Below the pieces are notes generated by a model. That model made no database searches. It worked only from the letters and a program-made list of their open reading frames with translations, and was not told the origin of the DNA. The translations under genes and the position numbers were made by a program. 64,000 nucleotides of DNA from contig CM068553.1 in assembly GCA_035048495.1 (NCBI GenBank), positions 19,469,190 through 19,533,189 of the forward strand. Direction: 5' to 3'. This document shows, piece after piece, positions 49,031 through 58,200 of this stretch (positions are counted from its first letter, which is position 1; every line of letters starts with the position of its first letter). Origin of the DNA: Euptelea pleiosperma. Lineage: Eukaryota; Streptophyta; Magnoliopsida; Ranunculales; Eupteleaceae.

Positions 49031-49324
49031 TTTATTTGTTTTGCAGGACCTAGATGCTAATTTATCGTGTCTTCTATTCTATTAGATTGATTTTTGAAAC
49101 TTTTATAACATTATTGAATTTCGAACAGTTAATATTGTATAAATTTTAGTATTTAAGATATTGAATTTTATATTTTCTCTACACTCTGTTTTGATAAAAT
49201 GAAAATGAAAATGTGGTATTATATACATTACAGGTACATAGAAATGCGGTATTATATACATTATAGGTACAGGTACAACAAATTATGTAAAAAAATAAAA
49301 AAAAGATTTTTACACTATTAAACC

Positions 49325-49894
49325 TTTTAGCGACGGCCATTGACCGATGTTATAACGAGTATATAGCGACGGTCAAAACACATTACCGTCGCTATATATA
49401 TGTTATAGTGATGGTCAGTGGCCGTTGTTAAACAATTAGGTACTAATAAAATACATTGAGATGTACCGACGGGTCTGGCCGTCGCTAAAGAACATTTATA
49501 GCCACGGCCAGTCAATATGTCGTTGCTATATGTATCGTATAGCGACGGTCGTGACCGTCGGTAAATTGTTTTACGAATAAAAAAATTAAAAACATATATA
49601 CCGTCGGTTAGAACCGTCGGTATAACAATAATATACCGACGGCCAGTCAATATTCCGTTGCTATATCTATGTTATAGCGACGGCTGGTGACCGTCGGTAA
49701 AAAGAATTGTCCACTACGGGAGTGTTTTTGCGGTGGCCATTTTAGTTGTTGGCAGTCGGTAATACCTTTAGTGACCTTTTTTGTAGCGACGGGTAACGAC
49801 AGTCTATTTGGTCGTCGGTATAACATATAGCGACGGATTTTTACCATGTACCGACGGTCGCCAGCCGTCGCTGAAAGTCTTTTTTCTTGTAGTG
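49325..49894 (+). repeat. CACTA-2 right subterminal repeats and terminus
   Basis: More than 15 copies of TAGCGACGGTC / GACCGTCGG(T/C) motifs, in both orientations and often as inverted pairs, ending TTTTTTCTTGTAGTG. Confidence 0.9.
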
Positions 49895-50012
49895 AGACAA
49901 TGAGCTGAGCTCTCTATTTTCTCAATTAAAAAAAAAGCTACGCGTGAAGCTATGCTTGCCACTGATGCTAGCGTACGGGCTAAAATGGTAAAGAGGGAAG
50001 AAAATGTCAAAA

Positions 50013-50735
50013 CTTACGTTCAATTGTGTATTTTGGGGTGCCGGGCTAAAGTTCCAAAAAGGCATCTCCTTTCTACTATGAAGGGCCGTAATTGTAAAGT
50101 TACGGGTGAAAATGATGGAACAAGTTGATTTTTTGTATGAATGTCTACAAAGGGTTGGGATAAACGTACAGTCAGTGGGCTCAGATGGCAGCTATAAGTA
50201 CAAACATACATGCGGTCACGTATCCCTTGTTACATCACGATCTATGAAAAATGGAAAAAAGATGTAACAAGGTATACCCTAAACATTTTTGCGTGCAGAA
50301 GCAGGATTTTTGTCACTCAACGCTGCAATCTGCACTCACTGACCTTACGGATGTTCAACCCATCTCTTCGTGGATATACACACCAAAAGTCACCCTAATT
50401 GGTAATCTCTAGCCATTAGATTTTAGTACTTTTTAAGGTGTGATTTTAGCCGTTGGATTCTACCATTATTTTTCAATACTAAAACCAACGGCTAAAAATA
50501 ACCCATCTCTTCGTGGATATACACACCAAAAATCACCCTAATTGGTAATCTCTAGCCATTAGATTTTAGTACTTTTTAAGGTGTGATTTTATCCATTGGA
50601 TTCTACCATTATTTTTCAATACTAAAACCAACTGCTAAAAATCATCAAACAAGCTGATTTTTGATATGAACGTCTATAAGGGGTGGGCTAAACATCCATG
50701 CGATCAGTGGGCCCATATGGCAGTGCTAAGCAACA
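50013..50735. repeat. GTAACAAGG-family MITEs with 143-bp tandem duplication
   Basis: Contains ACCCATCTCTTCGTGGATAT at 50358 and again at 50501, giving two near-identical 143-bp units up to about 50643. CCTTGTTACATC (about 50224-50235) and GATGTAACAAGGTATACC (50264 on) are termini of the same family as the intact copy at 54250-54603. Two abutting or nested copies are likely. Confidence 0.7.
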
Positions 50736-50869
50736 AAAATCTAGTAAAACTTTGATGACGGATTTGGGACCAACATATGAGCCACGTGTCACATTCTTAT
50801 AGGACTGTAACTGCATGGATGTTTATCCAATCCCTAGATGGACCCACAAACCTAAAATCAGCCCTATTA

Positions 50870-51869
50870 GGGTGTGTTTGGTACCGCATCTTCAGTTCTT
50901 GAAGGCATGGTTTTAAAAATGGCCGTTTAAACAGTTTTAATGGCCGTTTAAACGGTAACGCCCCAAGCCCGTTTCTGTTAAAACCGTTTAAATGCATTTT
51001 ATCGGTTTTGAAAAAAATAGCCGTTTTTTTTTGTTTTAACGGCCATTAAAATCGTTTAAACGGCCGTTTAATTTTGAAAAATTTTGTGAAAAAAATGCCG
51101 TTAAAACCATTTAATTCCGTTAAAATCCGTTTAATTTCCGTTAAAATCCGTTAAATTCCGGTTTTTTGTTTTTAATTTTCAAATTTCAAAATTTGAATTT
51201 TAGAGCCACATTTTCCGTTAAAATCGTTAAAACCGTTAAAATCTGATAAATTCTATTTTTTTCCATTTTTGCCCCTGACCGTTTCAATCCGTTTTAACAG
51301 CCGTTTAAACGGTTTAAACGGTAACTCCCCCAGTCCGTTTAACTGTTAAAACGGCCTCCTTTAAACCTTGCTTGAAGGTCCATGTATTCAAGGTGCGTAC
51401 CTTTAAAGGTCAAGACCGACTATTGGTTCTACACGACCATGTGAGAAGAATAAATGTTGATAGATCATGCGGCCCAACATAAGAACAAAGATGGATAGTT
51501 TGTGTGGGCCGCACATAATAATTAGACTTGATAAATCATGTGGGCCCCTCATCTTAATGGGGTCGATAAATAAGAATAGAAGTTGATGGATCATATGTTG
51601 GTCCCAAATAATAAAGGGGTGTTGATAGATCATACATGTGCTACATTAGGTGGGTTAAATCCATTGGGGGTGGAGAGTGAACCCGCAAAGTACATGCGTC
51701 TTCGAAGATTCAAGGGGGATGCAAACCTTCGAAGGTTCACTTTCGTGCGTCTTCAAGGTCCACTGTGCCTTCGAAGGTGTGCGCATTGGTGTGACCCAAA
51801 CACTGTCATCAATCAAGATGCACACCTTCAGCCAAGACGTACGTCGAAGGTGCGCTACCAAACACAGCC
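50870..51869. mobile_element. PIF/Harbinger-like MITE with nested hAT MITE
   Basis: Left end GGGTGTGTTTGGTA, right end inverse of GGCTGTGTTTGGTA, flanked by the TTA target duplication at 50867-50869 and 51870-51872. The broken host MITE sequence (CCTATTAG...TTAGTGATTTC) rejoins to the family consensus when the element is removed. Contains the hAT MITE 50906-51370. Confidence 0.82.
50906..51370. mobile_element. hAT-like MITE, 465 bp, with 8-bp target duplication
   Basis: Ends CATGGTTTTAAA and inverse of CAAGGTTTAAA, with the perfect 8-bp target duplication CTTGAAGG at 50898-50905 and 51371-51378. The interior is made of repeated CCGTTTAAACGG / CCGTTAAAATCC units. Confidence 0.88.
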
Positions 51870-52202
51870 TTAGTGATTTCTAGGGTTGGATTGGACTTAT
51901 TTTCATGGGTTGATTTTAACCATGGGAATTTGAGCATTATTGACCATTATTTGAGGTATAAAGATACAAAGGTTTTTGAAATCACTAATCGTGCTGATTT
52001 TTGGTAATTAGCTCCACCTAGGGATTGTGAAAACATCCATACGGTAAGAGTCCTCTAAGAATGTGACACGTGGCTCATATTGCGCCCTGTCATGACATTT
52101 CCCAGCATCAAAGTTTACTAAAAAAAGTCATGATTCTGCAAACCAAAAAGCTTCAGGTATGCTACATGACAGCGACTTTGGCTACTTTCTTTAAACAAAG
52201 AG

Positions 52203-52609
52203 GAGTAAATCTTACCTGACCACCTCTAGTCAGGTAGCTACACGACCACTCACAATATATGCCACGTGACAATTTCTTAAATGACAATGGCCGTATAGAT
52301 GTTTGGCCAATCCCTAAGTGGACATATAAAACCAAATTCTACCTCATCAATGATTTCTAAGCGTTAGTTGATGTCGTTTTCATGGGTTGATCTTAACCCT
52401 AGGAATTTGAGCATTATTTACCATTTTTTGGATACAAAGATCCAAACGTTTGAAATCACTAATCAGGCTGATATTTGGTTTGTAGGTCCACGTAGGAATT
52501 GGCCAAACATAACATCCATACGGTCAGCATACTGTGAGAGTGTACCACGTGCTCATATTATGGGTGGTCAGGACTTCGCTGACCGTCGGTGGTCAGGCAA
52601 GTTTTACTC
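52203..52609. mobile_element. Mutator-like MITE (GGATGTTTGGCC family), 407 bp, 9-bp target duplication
   Basis: Ends GAGTAAATCTTACCTGACC and inverse GGTGGTCAGGCAAGTTTTAC(TC), with the 9-bp target duplication AACAAAGAG at 52194-52202 and 52610-52618. The interior has GGCCGTATAGATGTTTGGCC, AATCCCTAAGTGGACAT and, inverted, TAGGAATTGGCCAAACAT. This copy fixes the family as Mutator-like by TSD length. Confidence 0.9.
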
Positions 52610-52697
52610 AACAAAGAGAGAAACTTTAGTTGCTGTCACATTCGGGTTGCAGTTAGACCAGAGGTGGGGTCTACATTATTTTAGAATATCACCGTTT

Positions 52698-53063
52698 AAA
52701 ACATGTGGAATACTAAACCTTCGTTCACACGCCCGGTTGTGAGCCTGGCCGTATGGATGTTTGGCCAGTCCTTCGGTGGACCTGCAAACCAAAAATCAGC
52801 CTGATTAGTGATTTAAAACCTTTGGATCTTCGCACCCAAATAACGCTCAATAATACTCAAATTCCTATGGTTAAAATAAACCCTTGAAAATAACTTCAAT
52901 ACAACGCTTAGAAATCACTGATCAGGTATATTTTTGGTTTGTAGGTCCACCTAGTGATTGACCAAACATCATGCGGTGGGTGCCCTCTAAGAGTGTGCCA
53001 CATGGCTCATATTTTGTGCTGTGATCGGCTTCGCTAACAGCCGGGTGTTAGCGAAGGTTTACT
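52698..53063. mobile_element. MITE copy (GGATGTTTGGCC family)
   Basis: Left TAAACCTTCGTTCACACGCC, right AACAGCCGGGTGTTAGCGAAGGTTTA in inverse arrangement, core GGCCGTATGGATGTTTGGCC. No clear TSD. Confidence 0.7.
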
Positions 53064-53154
53064 CCACTTTTTGCATGCAGCTCACACTGCATTGTATAAA
53101 AATTTTCTCTGGACAAATGATTCATTGATCTCTCCCTCTCTCTCTCATTTTCTT

Positions 53155-53470
53155 AGTACAAAAATTTTCTCTGTACCTCTAAACCAAAAATCAGCCTGAT
53201 TAGTCATTTACAACCTTTGGATCTTGCATCCAAATTATAACGCTCAATAATGCTCGAATTCTTACCGTTGAAGTCAACCCATGAAAATAACTTCAATTGA
53301 ATCGCATAAAAATCACTAATCAGGCTGATTTTTTGTTTAGAGGTTAAGTGAGGGATTGGCCAAACATCCATATGGTCAGCGTCCGCTAGGAGTGTGCCAC
53401 GTGGCCTGTGATTTTTATTGTGATAAGCATTTGTGAGAACGCTGTGATAGAAGTTTTACGAGTGCCTTTT
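53155..53470. repeat. MITE copy (GGATGTTTGGCC family), partial
   Basis: Core AACCAAAAATCAGCCTGATT on the left, GGGATTGGCCAAACATCC on the right, ending GCTGTGATAGAAGTTTTAC, the same end as the 178-bp MITE at 44877. Left end truncated or diverged. Confidence 0.6.
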
Positions 53471-53474
53471 TAAA

Positions 53475-53865
53475 AGGGGTCCGGCTCCTGTTACCGCCTA
53501 AAATGACAGGCTCCCATTATAGGACACAATATGAGCCACATGGCACACTCTTAGAGGAATCTGACCGTATAGATGTTTGTTCAATCCCTAGGTGGACCTA
53601 CAAACCAAAAATTAGCTTGAATAGTGGTTTCCAGACGTTGGATCCTTGTACCTCAAATTCCTACAGTCAGATCAACTCATGAAAATGAGTCCAATCCAAC
53701 ACCTATAAATCACTCATCAGGCTGATTTTTGGTTTGAAGATCCACCTAGGGATTGGCCAAACATCCATACGGTCAGAATCCTCTAAGAGTGTGCCCCGTG
53801 GGTCATATTGTGTCCTGTAACCAGAGGTGTCATTTTAGGGCGGTAACTGGAGCCTGAGCCTTCAT
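53475..53865. mobile_element. MITE copy (GGATGTTTGGCC family) with distinct ends
   Basis: Ends CTCCTGTTACCGCCTAAAAT and the inverse ATTTTAGGGCGGTAAC with GGAGCC, enclosing GACACAATATGAGCCACATG and its inverted partner. Long near-perfect inverted repeat. Confidence 0.7.
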
Positions 53866-53886
53866 TTATTTATACTTCTAGTTTTA

Positions 53887-54177
53887 GGGCGTGTTTGATT
53901 GCCAAGTGGGAAAATTGCATTTTCCTTCGAAAAACACAAACTTTCCCTTGTTAGATAACAATTTTAAATCTGTACAATTTTCCCTGCCAAGCCATTTAAA
54001 TCTGAATAATTTTCCATAAGTGGCCCGGAATTCATTCCCCATCCAGATAGGTGAGAATTCATTTTCACCGAAAACACGCATTTATCTTCTCAAGTGATTG
54101 AAATATGTGTCTCAATCAATTAGCCATTTAAGGCATTTCTCATCTCGGAAAATATTTCTGTGCAATCAAACACGCGC
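53887..54177. mobile_element. PIF/Harbinger-like MITE, 291 bp
   Basis: Ends GGGCGTGTTTGATTGC and inverse of GCGCGTGTTTGATTGC, with TTA target duplication at 53884-53886 and 54178-54180. Confidence 0.82.
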
Positions 54178-54249
54178 TTAGTCAAAAGGCTGACAAAGGA
54201 AGAGACCTACCTGCCCAGAATAGTTGTGCAAAATTGGAATAAGGGTCAT

Positions 54250-54603
54250 GATGTAACAAGGTATACCTGAGATTGGTAGTCACCACTGCCATCTGGGCCC
54301 ACTGACAGCATGGATGTTTACCCCACCCCTTACTAGACATTCATACATAAAATAGCTTGTTTAATGATTTTTAGCCGTTGGTCTTAGTACTCAAAAAATG
54401 GTTGCATTCAACGGCTATAAGAACGCCTTAAAAGGTGTTAACATCTAATGGTTATAGATTACCAATCAAGATAATTTTTGGTCTGTATATCCACCAGGGG
54501 GTGGGATAAACATCCATGCGGTATGTGGGCCCAGATGGCAGCGGTGACTGCCAAAAATGCCACTTCCGCAAATGGAACAGTTTCAGGCGTACCTTGTTAC
54601 ATC
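54250..54603. mobile_element. GTAACAAGG-family MITE, intact copy
   Basis: Ends GATGTAACAAGGTATACC and inverse GGCGTACCTTGTTACATC; the interior is itself an inverted repeat (GCCATCTGGGCCCACTGAC / GTGGGCCCAGATGGC). TSD not resolved. Confidence 0.8.
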
Positions 54604-54639
54604 TTTTTCCTTGGAATAAAATGAAAAGAACAGTGCATT

Positions 54640-54990
54640 TGGGGGAGTAAAACTTATGTCACAACGCACAATACGAACCACGTGGCACAATCTTAGTGTA
54701 CGATGACCGTGTGGATGTTTGTCTAGTCCCTCGGTGGACCCCTAAATCATTGGATTTAAGTACTTTTTCATCATGGGCTTGGAACTAACTCATAGGCCTG
54801 TTCATAAAGCCCATAATAAAAAGTGCTCAACTCCTACGGCTAGAAATCACCAATCAAGCTGATTTTTGGTGTGTGGGTCCACCAAGATGTGGGCCAAATA
54901 TTCATGGAGTCAGTGGGCCCTAAAGAGTCTACTACGTGGCAAATTGAGGGACTTTGGCACGAAAAATTTGAGACCGAAGTCGGTATCAAA
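54640..54990. repeat. MITE copy (GGATGTTTGGCC family), diverged
   Basis: Starts GAGTAAAACTTATGTCACAA with CACGTGGCACAATC and GACCGTGTGGATGTTTG, then an inverted half near AAGATGTGGGCCAAATATTC. Right end unclear. Confidence 0.6.
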
Positions 54991-55140
54991 GAACAGCCCA
55001 TGCCTTTAAGTGGACAGTTGAGACAGCATGAAGGGCCATAACTGCAGGTTTACAGCCCTGCAAGTAATAATTTCCCCCCCAAAAAAAATAAACCATGAAT
55101 CAAATACGCGTTGTTTTAACTTTAAACAAACAAAACTGTT

Positions 55141-55150
55141 ACTATATATC
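55141..55150 (+). promoter_or_regulatory. Putative TATA box of P450 copy B
   Basis: ACTATATATC lies 84-93 bp before the chosen start codon, in a non-repetitive 180-bp gap between the last upstream MITE and the gene. Confidence 0.5.
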
Positions 55151-55233
55151 CTCCTGCTTGTGCAATTCCATTTCCAAGTTTCCAACATATGTACCTTCTG
55201 AGCTCACCAGACTTTTCTAAGAATATATCAGCC

Positions 55234-58200
55234 ATGGAGATGGAACTCTTTTTCTCATCCTCATCTCTGCTTCTCATCACCATCTCTCTTGCTTTTATCT
55301 TCTATGCCTATAAACGCAAATCCGGCAGCGCCACCAAGCTGCCACCGGGGAGTCACGGATTGCCTCTTATGGGCGAAACTCTTGAGTTTCTGTATGGAAA
55401 TCCAGATAAATTCGTTGGAGATAGAATGGAAAAGCACTCTCCCAAAATCTTCAAGACGACGATACTTGGAGAACCAACGGCAGTCATTTGCGGTCCCGCC
55501 GGAAACAAATTCCTCTTTGCAAACGAACAAAAGCTTGTTGTCGCATGGCGTCCACATTCTATGCAAAAGCTCTTCCGCAGCTACCAGACGCGTACTGCAA
55601 CTACCGCTCCCACAACCAGCCCACGCGATTCCAACGATTCCCACATCTTGCGGGCACCGGGCTTCCTAAAACCCGAAGCGCTGATGCGGTACTTGGGTAA
55701 AATGGATTTAATCACACAAAACCATTTGAAGAATTATTGGGAAGGTAAAGATGAGGTGAAGGTCTTCCCTCTCTCAAAAACATTCACTTTAACGTTGGCG
55801 TGCCGTTTCTTCTTAGGCCTCGATGACTCAGATCGTGTGGCGAGGTTTGTTAACAAGTTCGATGACATGACCATGGGGCTCCATTCCATACCTTTGAATT
55901 TCCCTGGGACAACATTTTATCGTGCAAATAAAGCGGCGGGTGCCATTCGGAAGGAACTTCAGCTTGTGATTAAGGAGAAGAAAGTGGCTATGTCGACTGG
56001 TGCACCGATGCACGATGTCCTGTCGCATATGATCGTTGCCGCTGATCCAACTGGCCGATTTATGCCGGAGGTGGAGATCGCGGATAAAATTATGGGTTTG
56101 CTTGTTGCAGGTTATAGCACTGTGGCCACTGCTATAACGTTCCTCATAAAATATGTTGGAGAGCAGCCTCATGTCTACGATCAGATCCTAACTGGTAAAC
56201 CACCTGAACTGAACTCCCTTTCAAGTTAGCTTTCGACCACTCACAATTTCTGACTCATATAATTTCACTCGTGTTCTCGGCCGTGGATTTCATGAAATCC
56301 GATGGTGGTTTTGCTTTGGTAAAGCGAATGCCAGCTCAGCATGCAAAACCACCGTTCGATTTCTCGGGGATCCACGGATGAGAACATGAATGAAAATACG
56401 AGTCAGATATGTGAGTCCATCGATCCCGACACTTTATTTATTTATTTTGTCTGTGTGGTGTGTGGGCGGGGTTGGGTTTTGCTCAAAGCCTCAAAGGCTC
56501 AAACCTCTTCTCTGCCCACTAATGGTTTTTCTTACAACGCGGAGAGCCAATAGGGCCAATCCAGACCTTCCATCTGATAGATGACCTACTGGATTGGCCT
56601 TGTGAAGAGGGTCCTTTCAAAATGCCTTGAAACTTTCTTATTTTGCCACTCCCCTGCAATCACTCAGAGCATTTACCCACTAGTTTAGTAATAAAAGTAA
56701 GGGTCAGGATCCGCGGTCAAACCATTTTTAACAACTATTTTGGGGTACCCACATAGAAGATGAATCAATGGCTAATTTTTGGTGAGGATGATCTGCTCAC
56801 CATATAGATCACCTCTACAAAAAATCAGCCCATCCTTAAATTTCCAACCCCATCAAATGTAGTTTTCAAGTTACACGGTAAAAATTGGACGGTTCATAAT
56901 TTTTCAACTTCTAAACCAGTCTAAGAATATCGGAATGATTTGAATTTTTGCGAGAATGATCTCCTCACCATAGAGATCATCTTCACCAAAAATCAGCCAT
57001 TGATTCATCTTCTATGTTTTTGTACGCCAAATGGCTGTCAAAAATGGTTGTCGATCCCCGGATCCTGACTCAAAAAGTAATATTTATTTATATCTTTACA
57101 CTATTTTCCTATGCCTCCTTTAAAAAAAAACGTTAGTGATTAGTGCAAAGGCAACTGCTACTCACTAGAACAAAAGAAAGTTTGTGTTCTTGAATGAGTG
57201 GGCTGTGCATTTTGGCGCACTAAAAATATCAGCTGTCGTACGAGGATTTTAAATTCTCCAAAAAATGCCACGTGGAACACCTTTACGACCCACTAGCCTT
57301 ATGGATGTTTGCTCAACCTTTTGGTGGTCCTCGGCATCAAAAATCAGCTTGATCGATAATTTCTAAAAGCATCCAAAAAAAAGTGCTTAAATGCAACGGT
57401 AAGACATTATTACATGCATCCAACGGTTAGAAATTACCAATTAAACTGATTTTTGATGTTTAGATCCATCGGATGGAGGAGTGGACCAAGCATCCATAAG
57501 GTCAGTGAGCCCTTAAAAAGTGCTCCTCGTATAATTTAGGAGTGGGCCTTGACGGGAGGACAGCAGTACAAGAGGCGTGGAGCAATTGCACTTCTTTGAA
57601 CGAGTAAAACTTGTGTCACAATCGGATTGCAAATCACACAATCACAGCCAACTCTTTTACAAATAAAGTAGGCCCCACTACTGATGGACATCTCTTCTTT
57701 TTGAGTAAAACTTTGATGACAAGGTGGGTGCAATACGAGCTACGTGGCACACTCTAAGAGGACTCTGACCGTATGGATGTTTTTCCAACCCCTATGTGGA
57801 CCTACAAACTAAAAATCAGCTTGATTAGTGATTTCAAAATTTTGGATCTTTGTACCTTAAATAATGGTCAATAATGCTCAAATTCGTCGGTTCATATCAA
57901 CCCATGAAAATAATTCCAGTCCAACACCTAGAAATCACTAATCGTGCTGATGTTTGGTTTGTAGGTCCACAGAGGGATTAGCCAAACATCCATACGGTAA
58001 GAGTCCGTTAAGATTGTGCCACGTGGCTCATATTGCACCCTGTCATCGGCCTCCATGAGAGGATCCTCATCAAACTTTTTCTCCTTGTTTTGCATATTGT
58101 ATGAGCTCAAATTTTCACCAATCAGTGGCACTGATTGAGCATGACAAGTGACACTAACAAATTATGTAATGTTTTGGAAGTCAGCAAAGTTGCTGACCGC

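Larger units (their letters stand above)
37058..49894 (+). mobile_element. CACTA-2: CACTA DNA transposon, interrupted by CACTA-3
   Basis: Left end CACCACAAGAAAAA, right end the inverse of CACTACAAGAAAAA (one change), with the 3-bp target duplication AGA at 37055-37057 and 49895-49897. Subterminal arrays of TAGCGACGG / CCGTCGCTA motifs flank both ends (37080-37350 and 49325-49880). It holds a CT-rich leader, an internal tandem repeat, a truncated TNP2 gene, and CACTA-3 at 38449-44829. Without the insertion it is about 6.45 kb. The 3' part of TNP2 and the second gene are missing, so it is a deletion derivative. Confidence 0.9.
50743..52119. mobile_element. MITE of the GGATGTTTGGCC family (outer shell of a nest)
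   Basis: Left end AGTAAAACTTTGATG, right end CATCAAAGTTTACT, inner sequence GAGCCACGTGTCACATTC, CATGGATGTTTATCCAATCC on the left and the corresponding inverted pieces on the right. Interrupted by the PIF/Harbinger-like MITE 50870-51869. TSD not clear. Confidence 0.7.

Noticed and set aside
51583..51883. Overlapping frames of 68-96 codons
   Set aside because: They lie within the arms of the PIF/Harbinger-like MITE, whose inverted repeats keep several frames open.
55261..55700. Alternative frames (127, 126 and 70 codons) overlapping P450 exon 1
   Set aside because: Shadows of the P450 frame; none restores a better C-helix segment than the main frame.
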